From Euprymna scolopes (lineage: Eukaryota; Mollusca; Cephalopoda; Sepiida; Sepiolidae), in NCBI GenBank assembly GCA_024364805.1, contig CM044505.1:7230071-7255406 (forward strand): a stretch of 25,336 bases of DNA, in the 5' to 3' direction. Position 1 is the stretch's first letter. Every line of letters starts with the position of its first letter. This document shows positions 9,567-20,330 of the stretch, piece by piece. Both the position numbers and the translations under genes were made by a program. Below the pieces are notes generated by a model. The model made no database searches. It was not told the DNA's origin and saw only the letters and a program-made list of their open reading frames with translations.

Positions 9567-10890
9567 TTATCCTCGAGTGGTCTCTGGGCCTTGATAAGTG
9601 GTTATGTACATATAAAAAAAGGATACCTTCAGGCGTTAGTAGCTTTCTAGCATGATAGAGGGAACCCACTTTCTTCGCAGCTGTCCTGGCAATACTCTCA
9701 ATGTAATTGTTCCAAGTCATGTTTTCTTTGAACGTTAGGCCGAGGAGTTTAAAAGATGTACTTTCAGATAAAGTCATTGGCCATTGCTATTGGTGGTAGA
9801 GAAGGTTACTTGTAATTATTGAAGGAAACAAGTTTAGTCTTGGCAGCATTGAATGCGAGCATCCATTTTTGTTCTCATTCCACTACAGATCGGAGGTCAT
9901 TCTCTAGTGTTTCTGCCATTTCTTTAGATATGTGTTCATTTGTTTTTCTGTTGTGTCTGTCATAGAGTGTGGTGTCATCAGCATATATACCCATCTCACA
10001 AACAATTTTGCCAGGGAGGTCATTTATGAATATTAAGAATAATAGAGGTCCAAGGATAGACCCCTGAAGCACTCCTGCATTTGTATCATATTGTTTAGAT
10101 GTACGCCCATCAAGGACAACCTGGATTTTTCTCTTATCTAAGAAGGATTCAATTATGTTATGTATTCTTCCAGTGATACCATATGATCTGATTTTCTTGA
10201 GAAGATCCTCATGCCATACCCTGTCAAAAGTCTTAGATATATCTAGAGTTAGCACTCTACCCTCTCCCGCTTTATCCAGGGAATGGTATATATGTTCTGA
10301 AATTGCAGTTAGGATATCTGCTGTTGAATGGGCTTGCCTAAATCTATATATATATATAGTCAGTAGTTTAGAATCTGTAAGGTGATGGACTTGAGCTTGG
10401 TTAATTATCGTCTCAAATATTCTGGCTTCTATATACTTCTGTCTGTTTGATCTGTATTTATGTTAGTTAAATTTTGCTGCCTTTGTGCTCTGGTAGCTTC
10501 ACAAGTAGAAGTAGATCATTGGGGGAGAGGGCTTGCTATAAAATTTGCGTGTGGGAACATGGCCATTTTGAACAATTCAGTAGTCTTACAAGCGCAATGT
10601 TCAGCAGGAAATGAAAAGATATTTTGCCATGAGCATCCCTGATGAGATCCCTGATGGCTTCCCAGTCAGCCTTTTTATAATATCTTGTTCTTTTAGCAGT
10701 GGCTCTTCAGTTTTGGATCTAGAGTTTAGGGCGATTTCAACCATTACCACTGCATGATCGGCATTCCCAAGAGGGTTGTGGTCATTCGTTACACAGTCAT
10801 CGGGAACTGTGGTCAGAAACAGACCTAGAAGTGATGTGTTCTTCTTGCTCGTCTGGGAAACAGGTTGGAAATCTAACACTTTGTGATAGG
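9567..10890 (-). mobile_element. Related LINE on the minus strand: endonuclease end plus reverse transcriptase
   Basis: Reading leftward, 10879-10601 encodes the C-terminal part of an APE-type endonuclease (LGNADHAVVMVEI, where the family usually has SDH). 10600-10450 corresponds to the endonuclease-RT linker (HVPTRKFYSKPSP). 10440-9875 holds reverse transcriptase with [38 protein letters not shown] (family norm GVPQGS) and an intact YADD. 9777-9600 gives the following LLGLTF and SLYHARKLLTPEG region. RT blocks between the linker and RQAHSTAD are missing, and the 3' third is absent where it meets LINE copy B. It is related to, but clearly diverged from, copies A and B. A (TA)n tract near 10345 disrupts it. 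Confidence 0.8.
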
Positions 10891-10944
10891 GAATGAGATA
10901 TAGAGAAGTTATGTGTTATGGTGTTGGCGGCTCTCATGCTTTTT

Positions 10945-11600
10945 TTATTATTATTTTTACAGTGGTTGCTGGCAGTCCTGAAAGCGGGTTTAATCTCAGT
11001 ACATCTATTTCGTTGGAAGCAATGGAAAAAGTTATTTCTGTGTGCAATGGTAGCAACACATTCTGCAGAGAACCATGGCTGGCTGTTAGGTTTTAGCTGG
11101 AACGTTTTTGAGGGTAGGAAACGGTTTATACCTACAATTAATCATTCTGTCAAGTCTGATACTATAGAGGACACATCCTTTTTAAACATGGAACGCAGAG
11201 GTAGATCTGATATAAATGTATGGAAGCTATTCAAGTCAGCCATAGGGTGTCTACATACTGAACGATGGAGAGGTACGTTTGAGGATGTATTACATTTCAT
11301 TTTTATCTTATTGATACAACAGAGTGGTTGGAAGATCCAAGTAGAAACAAAGGAAACTGAACCTGGTTCAGGGCAAGTTTTGAGATAAATATTTAGGAGA
11401 CTCGCATACTGGATGTCAGTGTCGGGCACATGCATGGGTTTATGAACAATCTAAGGGAGATAATAAGCAATGGAGAAATCGTGACAGAACCTTCCCTCAT
11501 CTGACTTGTTTGAGTGGGTTAACCATTCCACATTGTGGACATTGGAGTTTCCACATACGTGAATGTTAGCTGAAGGGACTATTCTGGAGTCTATATTTGC
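10945..11600 (-). mobile_element. Second minus-strand LINE fragment: endonuclease to linker
   Basis: Reading leftward from ~11590, the minus strand shows HVCGNSNVHNVEWL, FCHDFSIAY and HVPDTDIQYASLL, typical of the APE endonuclease in Jockey/CR1-like elements. Then comes a stretch with SDLTE, and from ~11115 to ~10975 the linker FLPSKTFQLKPNSQPWF, followed by AHRNNFFHCF. It repeats the endonuclease end and linker also present at 10890-10450, so it is a separate copy lying upstream in the same orientation. Several frame breaks; no RT follows. Confidence 0.7.
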
Positions 11601-11839
11601 ATATGCATTGAATATTGTTAAGACATACAGGTGGCTGCAAATACCATAACAATCATCTTAGACAAAAAGTTAAAAAAAAGAGTCTTTAATCTAATAGGTT
11701 CTGCCCCTATATCCATCTCATTATCTATCCCACCACCATTTTGCATCCATATGCCTGTTTTAAAAGTAATTGTATAGAATGTGTTGTGATGAATATATAG
11801 TAATTGTATAATATCAACGTACATAATTCAAATTAACCC

Positions 11840-12060
11840 AAGTATCAGCAAAATCCCACACCTTCACTGTTGATGTCTATATATACCAGAAAACATTTTA
11901 CTGTAATAGTTCTTTCCCTCGGTCTGCTAGACTCTTGAATTTGCTTGCTGTTTTCTGCTTCCCTGACTGTACTGAAATGCAGTAGTTTAAATGTAATGTG
12001 AACAGACATCTCGTTACTCTCCTGTTAGTAATAATCCCAGGTGATAATATGACTTAGTTT
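11840..12060 (+). mobile_element. LINE 3'-end scrap
   Basis: The plus strand encodes HTFTVDVYIYQKTFYCN then SSFPRSARLLNLLAVFCFPD and CNVNRHL. This matches the C-terminal block of the LINE family seen in copy A (SFFLRTARLWNCLPFSCFPA). A stop interrupts it near 11984. It is a diverged 5'-truncated insertion, oriented opposite to the preceding minus-strand fragments. Confidence 0.7.
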
Positions 12061-13159
12061 AGATGAGTAGGAAAACGTCTTGAAGGAATACTACCATTAT
12101 TCAACAAGAATTGATGACCGATATTGTCATTAATTATCCTCATTTTTTTTACATAAGACCTTGGTTGGCCATTGAGGATATGCGTCTAAGAATTGTATGT
12201 TTCACATGTCATGTCTTAGGGAAATGCTGAAATATGTTGAAATTAAATTCATAATACAAGTTTGAAGGATTTCTAAGAATGGTTTATTAAACAATAGTCC
12301 AAATAATTTTAGCAAATTAAAGATAAGTTTAAAATTGATATTTTATTGTGAGATTATTAATCATGTATTCCTGCATATCTGCTCCTGTTTACAAATTAAT
12401 TTACTGTTTTGAATTTTACACAATTAATCTTTAACCTATGTTATTTCTTGTTTACAATTTATTTTTTGTGTTGTTATTTAATCGTTGATCATTTAACTAT
12501 GAATTAAAAAAAAGTATCAATTTTAAACGTTTTTGTAACTAGAAAACAATTTTTTCTAATCTAAAAAATCACTCTAATTAAATTCTGAAAAGATTTTTCA
12601 AAATATTTGCAATGTTTTCAATATTGTATAAGGACCTTTTTATATTTTCCAAAAAAATAATTGAGCCAAGCTTCCATTCATTGAAAGGTTAGCTTATGAC
12701 AATAAGAGACAATCTATAAATGCTCAAGCTTAAAGAATTTTAATTTCTTAATCAAACACTAAAAATTTTCCATTTAAACTTTGTGCTAAAAAATGTGTGG
12801 TATATGTAATTCTTTTCTATATAAGTAAATATTTCGAGAGAAAAAAAGAAAATGATAGACCGCATCATAAAAAATCATTGATTAGTTTATTGCAAACTTA
12901 AGCAAATTAAAACAATTCAAATAGATTTTTATCAAACATAACCCAATCCCTACACAAAGTAATAATGTACTATTATATGTGATTAGATATATACTTTTTA
13001 GATTAAAATATAACTCTTTAAAATTTAAGAGATACTTAGCCAGAGTGCAATGATTCAGAGCACAGATGTTTAACAACCAAAAAAGAACATGCAGTTCAAA
13101 AATTTAATATGTAGTGAAGTTCATTGCCAGCTATATTATGTTCTATTACGTTCAAGTCA
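12061..13159. other. AT-rich, gene-free stretch
   Basis: I see no coding frame, structured RNA or named element. The minus-strand open stretch at 12882-13076 is Leu/Ile/Asn/Tyr-rich and looks like a product of base composition. Confidence 0.5.
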
Positions 13160-13384
13160 ACGACTTTGTTAACTAATCTTATTATGGCATAAGAAATTAT
13201 TCTGTTCATTAAATTGTTAAATGAAAGTGTTTACAAAATAGTTAACAACCCCTATTGTCATATTTAAAATAAGTTTCTAAAGAGTAAAGATGTTTAGAAA
13301 AGCATTACAAACATGTGGCTTTGTTAAAAGTATTTTCATGATTTTTTAAAAGGAGAAAATTTACATTAATAAGAAATATATTTA
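13160..13384. repeat. Module X, copy A, left half (split by the Helitron-like insertion)
   Basis: This segment aligns with 21700-21919. Shared stretches include gtttacaaaatagtt.acaac, tatttaaaataa.tttctaa, 'gaacatgtgg/aaacatgtgg' and 'ata.aaatatatttta'. It stops at 13384; the continuation of the alignment resumes at 20608. Confidence 0.75.
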
Positions 13385-13512
13385 TCCTCCCTATATATAT
13401 AAAGTGAACTCATTTCTTCCCCTCTTATTTTGACTTTAATGGGATTTAAAATCCAGGCATTTCATGCAAATGTAATATACACAAACTGCAGCACATTATC
13501 TGAGGTGTGTTA

Positions 13513-14315
13513 TAGGCCTATTAATGTTAGGAAATGGATCGAGAAATAGAGGGACGTATGTAAATTATATTGTAGACACGTTTTACGGGAAGTGATAGTC
13601 AGCTGATCGGATTTGCATGTGAGTCACGTGATCAGGTTAGCTGGAATCAGTGAGTTGGATTTGGGATGTAAACAACAGTAGATGGCTTAACGGGTCGTCC
13701 CCTCCCAGAGCGATCTGACGTGTGTGACAATAAGACCTAGAAGTAAACCACACAGGCCAGAGATTCACTTTCTATCCTTCTGCAATCGACATCTGGAAAG
13801 TGAATAAAAACTAGATAAAACCATTCATCGTCTTGCAGTGAATGAATATTCGTCCAAACAGGTCCAGCTCCCCTCCAAGAACAAAATGAATTCCAGGTGG
13901 AAGATCAACAATGCATGAAGGTATGTCCAAAATACATGCACCACATGCACACAAAGACAAAAGCATATGAATAATTAAATATGAATATAAAAGAAATAGA
14001 CAGCAGAACAACTAGACGATCATACAACGCGCACCCTTATTAGATAACAAAACAAACACGGGGTAACCAAGGTTTGAATCCTGGTCACAGCACCAAAATT
14101 GTTTTTGTTGTGTTACATATGAAGGGGAGGGGATGACCCATTAATCCGTCTACTCTTGTCCACATCCTAAATCCAACTCACTGATTCCAGCTAACCTGAT
14201 CACATGACTCCCACGCAAATCTGATCAGCTGACCCTCACTTCCGGTAAAACGTGTCTACAATATAATTTACACATGTCCCTCTATTTCTTGATACATTTT
14301 CTAAGATTAGGTCTA
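13513..14315. repeat. Foldback inverted repeat, ~190-bp arms
   Basis: 13513-13706 is the inverted copy of 14124-14315. Shared blocks (left-arm wording) include gtaaattatattgtagacac, gttagctggaatcagtgagt and gtcccctccc-like ends; about 85-90% alike by eye. The 417-bp centre is unique and contains a further small inverted pair, attcactttc (13764) and gaaagtgaat (13796). The arms show no clear target duplication. It may be a foldback element carried by the Helitron, or two head-to-head copies of an older terminal repeat. Confidence 0.85.
14060..14095 (+). other. tRNA 3'-end-like sequence (T arm, acceptor strand, CCA)
   Basis: The stretch ggtttgaatcctggtcacag followed by cacca fits a tRNA 3' end. 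It has a TTTGAAT T-loop, a CCTGG stem strand, a seven-nucleotide acceptor strand (tcacagc), a discriminator A and an encoded CCA. There is no A box or 5' half upstream, so it is not a tRNA gene. On the minus strand it would be a primer-binding-site-like TGGTGCTGTGACCAGG, lying ~30 bp inside the right arm of the foldback. That is consistent with that arm being an old LTR end. Confidence 0.5.
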
Positions 14316-14559
14316 AACTTCCTCGATAACTGTGGATTACTATATTTTTTCTGGTGAGAGTTCACGGCCAAAATCGGTTAGAATAAATGGAAGTTATAAA
14401 ATGTTTCCTCACTAATAAATTCCTCCTACCCCCGCTACCACTTACACCGTTGCGGATCCATTCAAGAGAGACAGTATGAAGAAACACTGGTTTGGGTTTG
14501 TAGTTGTGTAAAAAAATGGAATGGCATTTTAACGTTTCTTTTCATTCTATGTTTTCTAC

Positions 14560-14646
14560 TAGGTGAAACACACCATTGGATTTAAGTGAATCGAAGGTTT
14601 ATTTATGCTATTTTTTGTTTCGCTTTATTTCGTTAAAAAACTAGAA
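14560..14646. repeat. 93-bp minisatellite unit, left of the LTR element
   Basis: The unit (gtgaaacacaccattggatt, then aagtgaatcgaaggtttatt, up to ttaaaaaactagaa) recurs at 20171-20330. It is cut at its right end by the LTR element. Units share the T-rich middle and the cgttaaaaaact end. Confidence 0.85.
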
Positions 14647-15633
14647 TGTATACCAATGTACGATCCGGCACCACTTATAACGTTACCAATGTGGTCGGTG
14701 TCTTTTGATCGTACTTTGTCTCATTACAAGTTGGCCTGTTGATCGTCCTTACCCACTGTGTTTTCATGGAGGGGTGCTTTTCCTCTCGATCGAATCGTCT
14801 TTCTTTCCATGTGTAGGTAGTCTCCGGGTACATCAATCACTCCGCTGGTCCTTGCGGTCTGCTGCAAAATCAAGAGTCCTCACCATAAACAAACAGAACT
14901 CCGGTTTATAACAGTAACAAACTATTTATTGTTCCCATTACTTCACAACAACTACTGTCTAATTTGAGGTGACTGACTATAGCAGTGAAACGATGTAAGA
15001 CCATACCAGTAAAGTCACAGAGTTCCCATTAACACAGGCTAGTTCCCATCATAACATCAGGTCCTGAAGGGTTCCCCAAATCGGGAGAGCCTGACAAACC
15101 CATCCGTTCAGCTTGCTGGCTACGACTCCTCTGCTATTTAGAAATCCTTTTTCTAAATCTAACCCCTTTTTCCCTCCCTCTCCTTCAGAGAGTGGTTACA
15201 AACACTTTTCTTTCTTTCTCTTAGAGCTTATCTCTACCAAACCTCAACCTCCAACTGCACTGAGGTTTTTACTTATTACCAATTAGGCGTGATTAGTCAC
15301 CCCAAGTCAAACAACTCTTGACCCCATTCTTCATACCTATCAACAGAAGTTTTCAAAACAACCTTTTCGTTGTTAACAGATATAAAACAGCAATAAGATA
15401 AGAACAATTATCATTTGTTTTTTTCTCTTTCTGACAAAATCCCATAGACATTTCTGTTTAAACAACATCAAACCATCATCATCATTAGAATTCAGCCGTG
15501 CGAATTCCTCTGAATTCGTGTTGACTAGCAAGGTCACTCGGCATCGCCCGGTTCCCATCGGGTCACATCTCGACCCTACCTGTTTTGTCCTTTACTTTGT
15601 AAATGACACCCGAGCCCCAACCAGACATCAACA
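14647..15633 (-). repeat. LTR, 3' copy in element orientation
   Basis: 987 bp, reading TGTTGATGTC ... GGTATACA on the minus strand. It pairs with 19230-20170 over almost all its length. It contains AATAAA on the minus strand (plus-strand 'tttatt' near 14930) and a candidate TATA-like TTTTATATC upstream of it in element orientation. The open frames at 14705-14911 (plus) and 15373-15558 and 15563-15754 (minus) have no recognisable domain. Confidence 0.85.
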
Positions 15634-15645
15634 CCCCCCTTCTGT
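15634..15645 (-). other. Polypurine tract of the LTR element
   Basis: The minus strand reads ACAGAAGGGGGG directly before the TGTTGATGTC start of the LTR. Position and composition are those of the plus-strand primer of LTR retrotransposons. Confidence 0.6.
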
Positions 15646-16129
15646 CATCTCTTCCTCTATTTGAAAAACAAGACCATCTCTTTTGACATGTAGATAATTC
15701 CAAATCTGTCTCCCTTTTTTTGAGGCAACACAACATTTGCTTTGCGTCTAACAAGCTTACAATGACACATCGGCGGATGGTCCTATTTTCCTAGGTAAGG
15801 TTTTGCATTTCTCTGCACTCCTTCACACCATCCCGTCCAGTCAAACACCCCCTCTCACTGCAATATGCACCTCGCTGCATGCATTCATGACACCAATTGG
15901 TGTCATATCCCTTCCATCCTTATAGGGGGAAATGCAGCCATTGCAGCATTTCCACTCAGCCCTGTCAGAAAAACAAAGAAACAAAATACCGAGTATAAAC
16001 CCCAAGTAAAAGGTTTAATTGCATCCTCAACAGTTTCTGAGTCAGGGATTCTATATTCATCTACACATGCATTATTTTTTTTTCAGAAGACTGTTAATTC
16101 CTGTATTTCTTTTCACTTTACTAGTCCTT

Positions 16130-16620
16130 TTAAGGTGACTGCAACTACGTACATGCAAAACAGTTTCTCTTATTTATTTTCAGTCCCTCTGTATAACTGT
16201 AACTCATCAAACCATGTACATGCAAAACATGGGGTTTCTTTCACTTTTTTTCTTTTTTCTTATTTACTTTCAGTCGATCTCCATGACTTAATCTATGTGC
16301 ATACAAGACATTTTTTTTCTTCCCTTTAACTATAACCCATCAGACCATGTGCATGCAGACGTTTTTTTTCTTTCTTTCACCCCTCTTTTTTCATTTTTTT
16401 AATTTCGGTCCTTCTATACGACTTGGTCTATATGCCTGCAAAACAATCTCTTTTTTTTCTTCCCTTTAACTATAACCCATCAGACCATGTGCATGCAGAC
16501 GTTTTTTTCTTTCTTTCACCCCTTTTTTTTCATTTTTTTAATTTCGGTCCTTCTATACGACTTGGTCTATATGCCTGCAAAACAATCTCTTTTTTTTCTT
16601 TAAATTTTCATTTTCAGTCC
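16130..16620. repeat. Degenerate tandem array inside the LTR element, 140-bp unit
   Basis: Two nearly identical 140-bp units (from ~16313 and ~16453) share ctataacccatcagaccatg, gtgcatgcagacgttttttt and ccttctatacgacttggtct. Each seems built of two ~70-bp halves, and more diverged halves ('tgtaactcatcaaaccatgt', 'gtacatgcaaaaca') extend left to about 16130. The plus strand is extremely T-rich. The open frames at 15865-16329 and 16423-16623 are composition effects. Confidence 0.8.
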
Positions 16621-17029
16621 TAGTTCAACCATAATTTTGTTCGGTAACTTTGAAGGCTCAGCCCATCTCCAATCGCCATTTGCTCTCCCAAAATACTGTC
16701 ACCTGAGATCTCAATTGGTTCTAGGCCTTTTTGCCTATTTAATTCTACTCTAAAAATTGTTTGCTGGGGGATTAATTTTACACACATCCAATTTTTCAAC
16801 CTATTTTTGTATTTTATTTTATTTATTTACTATTATCTTTTTTTTCACTCGATTCTTTACACGAAGAGAAAGAACTCACTTCCTCAGCTCATGCACACCT
16901 CTTGGCATAGAGGCACATTTCCTAATGATATTTCATACTTTCACAATTTCAAAGCCTTCTCAACGACTGCATATTTAATTTTTTTAAAAACAGAATACTA
17001 TCAGCAGCGTTAGTTTCTTTAAGACATTC

Positions 17030-17400
17030 TACTTGACAGTTAAATGCTTCAAAACTATTTACCAGGCAATTGATTTCATTTTTTATGTAATTTCCCAGGC
17101 TAAATGATTTTTTTTTCTTTGACAGTCTAAATGTTTTAATGCCACTTTCAACCAATTTACCATCTCACACCCTATGCAAACTCTCAGGCCAACTGATTTT
17201 CTATTCAACAGTTTAAATGCCTTAACATCACTTCCAACAATATTTTATTCACATTTCATGAAAGCTGTCAGGCCAACTGATTTTCTATTCAACAGTTTAA
17301 ATGTCTTAACATCACTTCCAACAATCTATTATTCACCTTTCATGAAAGTTTTCACACTAAATGATTTTTTATTCAAAGCAAGTGAGAATGCTACACAATT
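17030..17400. repeat. Tandem array inside the LTR element, 84-bp unit
   Basis: Units beginning ctctcaggcc (17181), ctgtcaggcc (17265) and ttttcacact (17349) repeat at 84 bp, sharing aactgattttctattcaaca and cttaacatcacttccaacaa. Diverged units ('cagtctaaatg', 'caggctaaatg') lie upstream to about 17030. The period equals that of the zinc-finger array, but the sequence is unrelated and encodes no fingers. Confidence 0.8.
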
Positions 17401-17929
17401 ACACATGTTATCAGTCCTCATCTCGAAATTTTTTTTTTTTTTTAAATTAGTACATTTCAATACAAATATTAAAATAGACGAAACAGTTCCCTTTATTCAT
17501 TTTTTTCTTCAATAAAATCCCGGTTCTATCAATTTTCATTTGTTCTCTAATTTTAATAAAATTCTCCAACCAAACGTCCCTTTATTTGGCAGTCTAAATG
17601 TCTCACAGCTAATCTCAGGCAAATCATTACTTCATCTTTAATTCATTCTTATGAGAGCTTCTATTAATTACAAAATCAGAACGGCATCGATACCACCGGT
17701 TTCTATTTCTCTAAGGATCGGTATACTTCTCTCAATCCCGCTTTGCTTTCCCTTTTCACAACCATTCTTCAGGTTATCTCGGCATGAGCGTCTTTTTCTC
17801 TCTCTCTCTCTCACTTATTTGACCTTTCTATCTCATGGTGCATTATTCTCAAGAGTTTTCCCGTTCATCAGTGGTGCACAGTGTCTGTCTGCGGACTGGG
17901 CAGAGAGATCACATATCCATGATATTCGT

Positions 17930-18340
17930 ATTCTCACATGCCTTTTCCATGGCATCTCACGCAGACACACCCAGTGTCTCGTTAAATATACCGTCAAACT
18001 CCATGTATTACACACCGTGCATTCAGCACTTTTCATACACCCTCTGCGGTGTTTGCATCACATTTGGGACAATTCTTTTCGGCTGCCTCGCCGCATTTTC
18101 CCATTACGTTTCCTCATGCCTTTTTTCTCTGGCACCTCATGCAGACATACCCCGTGTCTCGTTAAACCTTTAACCACTCAATTCTTCACGCCTTTACGAC
18201 TAGTACACATTGCACAATTCTCAACCTCAACTTTGTAGCACTCCGCATGTCTTCACATCCCTCCCGCGGGGATCACATCATATTTAGCCAATTCTTTCTG
18301 ACTTCCTGAATGCATTTTTCCATTACATCTCAATCCGCCA
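17930..18340. repeat. Diverged long tandem repeat inside the LTR element, ~180-215 bp unit
   Basis: 'catgccttttccatggcatctcacgcagac' near 17938 recurs as a similar block near 18116, each leading to gtgtctcgttaaa. 'catcacatttgggacaattc' (~18057) recurs as 'catcatatttagccaattc' (~18271), each leading to a cattttcccattac-like phrase. The open frames at 17651-18238 and 17835-18173 run across this array in different frames, without domain similarity. Confidence 0.65.
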
Positions 18341-19211
18341 GCCCACATGACACCACCAATTATGCATTTTTCCAATCAGCCGGTAACTTTGTGAAATTCC
18401 ATATTTATTTCTCACTATCTCCTTACAGTCCATGCCAATAAACTATGACTTAAGATATACAAACAAAATCGCACATTTCGTTTTTTTTTCACAAACCAAT
18501 TCAATTTCAGAAATTAAAAAAACGATCGCATTTTTTCTTCTAAAACTATCAACTGTCGCAGTCTTATTTCTTTTCTTCACACATCTCTACTTCATCTTTT
18601 CTTTTTCTCATTTCTCTATCTCTCTGCCCCACTTTCTCTCTCTCGCTCGCTTGTACAATGACAACATATGTGCGTATGTACGGCGACATATCAACCCATT
18701 ACCTCTGTCTATATCCCCATATCCATTCCTGTGGATACAACTGTTTTTAGACTCATGATTCAGACACATAAACATTTACACATTTCCTTCTAGGGGTGGG
18801 GAAGAAAATCAACAATACATTACATATTACAAATATGTCTAAACCAATACAACAAACTTAACCTATCCAGGTGACACTGAGACAGACAAAAGGAGAAAAT
18901 GAACCGTCCTTACCTTCTTCGTTTCATGTTCGAGATTTTTGTTGTTATTTTTCTTTTTGAGTTCATTTCTTTTTCAAATCTTTGCTTTGTGTGCGTTTTT
19001 TTCTTCATGATTATGATTATTTCTTTTTGTTCTTTTCATCTTCTTTGCAAAGTCTAGCATTCTTTGTGTCTAGTTTTAAGCATGTTTTTTGTTTTTGTTT
19101 TGTTTTGTTGAAACAGCCAATATCTTCACAGGGTTTTATTCTGCCTTAATGGCAGCATTTATATATGCATTCGTGGTAACTCGCCCGTGGACATCTCAAA
19201 GAGATTTAATA

Positions 19212-19229
19212 TCTTGGCTGAGGGCACCA
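19212..19229 (-). other. Candidate primer binding site of the LTR element
   Basis: The minus strand reads TGGTGCCCTCAGCCAAGA immediately inside the LTR edge at 19230, with no gap. TGG is the complement of the tRNA CCA end. I cannot name the tRNA, so the call rests on position and the TGG start. Confidence 0.5.
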
Positions 19230-20170
19230 TTTATAACGATGTACGATCCGACACCACTTATAATGTTACCAATGTGGCAGGTGTCTTTTGATTGTACCTT
19301 GTCTCGTTACAAGTTGGCCTGTTGATCGTCCTTACCCACTGTGTTTTCATGGAGGGGCGCTTTTCCTCTCGATCGAATCGTCTTTCTTTCCATGTGTAGG
19401 TAGTCTCCAGGTACATCAATCACTCTGCTGGTCCTTGCGGTCTGCTGCAAAATCAAGAGTCCTCACCATAAACAAAAAGAACTCCGGTTTATAACAGTAA
19501 CAAACTATTTATTGTTTCCATTACTTCACAACAACTACTGTCTAATTTGAGGTGACTGACTATAGCAGTGAAACGATGTAAGACCATACCAGTAAAGTCA
19601 CAGAGTTCCCATTAACACAGGCTAGTTCCCATCATAACATCAGGCCCTGAAGGGCTCCCCAAATCGGGAGCGCCTGACAAACCCAGCCGTTTAGCTTGCT
19701 GGCTATGACTCCTCTGCTGTTTAGAAATCCTTTTTCTAAATCTAACCCCTTTTTCCCCACCTCTCCTTCAGAGAGTGGTTACAAACACCTTTCTTTCTTT
19801 CTCTTAGAGCTTATCTCTACCAAACCTCAACCCTCAACTGCACTGAGGTTTTTGTTTATTACCAATTAGGCGTGATTAGTCACCCCAAGTCAAACAATGC
19901 TTCGCAGCGACCCCTACTCTTGACCCCCATTCTTCATATGTATCAACAGAGGTTTTCAAAACAAACTTTTCGTTGTTAACAGATATATAATAGCAATAAG
20001 ATAAGAACAATTATCATTTGTTTTTTTCTCTTTCTGACAAAATCCCATAGACATTTCTGTTTAAACAACATCAAACCATCATCATCATTAGAATTCAGCC
20101 ATACGAATTCCTCTGAATTTGTGTCGACTAGCAAGGTCACTCAGCATCGCCCGGTTCCCATCGGGTCACA
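19230..20170 (-). repeat. LTR, 5' copy in element orientation
   Basis: 941 bp, about 95% like 14647-15567 by eye. On the minus strand it begins TGTGACCC and ends in ..CGTTATAAA next to the primer-binding-site-like sequence. It abuts the 93-bp minisatellite at 20171. Confidence 0.85.
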
Positions 20171-20330
20171 AATGGACTGGGTGAAACGCACCATTGGATT
20201 TAATTGAATCAAAGGTTTATTAATGCCATTTTTTGTTTCACTTTATTTTGTTAAAAAAACTGGAACGGACTGGGTGAAACGCACCATTGGATTTAAGTGA
20301 ATCGAAGGGTTATTTATGCGATTTTTTTTC
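20171..20330. repeat. 93-bp minisatellite, right of the LTR element
   Basis: ggactgggtgaaacgcacca occurs at 20174 and again at 20267 (period 93 bp), each followed by ttggattta(a/t)(g/t)tgaatc. Together with 14560-14646 this shows that the LTR element landed inside a pre-existing array. Confidence 0.9.

Larger units (their letters stand above)
14647..20170 (-). mobile_element. Non-autonomous LTR retrotransposon (tentatively Ty3/Gypsy), nested in the Helitron-like element
   Basis: Two long direct repeats (14647-15633 and 19230-20170) flank ~3.6 kb. Minus orientation is indicated by TG..CA ends, an AATAAA signal within the LTR on that strand, and a TGG-starting primer-binding-site-like sequence abutting the LTR inside 19230. 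A purine tract (AGAAGGGGGG) just before TGTTGATGTC of the other LTR agrees. LTRs are about 95% alike by eye, so the insertion is moderately old. The interior has no recognisable gag or pol and consists largely of T-rich (plus strand) degenerate tandem repeats. It therefore resembles a large non-coding derivative dependent on another element's proteins. No clear target-site duplication is seen. Dead or mobilisable only in trans. Confidence 0.8.

Noticed and set aside
10893-11388. Plus-strand open frames of 67 and 156 codons
   Set aside because: They are antisense to the LINE endonuclease-linker fragment on the minus strand.
16130-17400. Regular repeats as a CRISPR array
   Set aside because: The whole unit repeats, there are no unique spacers of constant length, and the DNA is eukaryotic.
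15865-18758. Several plus-strand open frames of 66-195 codons inside the LTR element
   Set aside because: They are Phe/Ser/Leu-rich, overlap in different frames and follow the T-rich tandem repeats; no domain is recognisable.
14705-19494. Matching 68-codon frames at 14705-14911 and 19288-19494 as a duplicated gene
   Set aside because: Both lie in the paired LTRs, so their similarity is explained by the LTR repeat rather than by coding.
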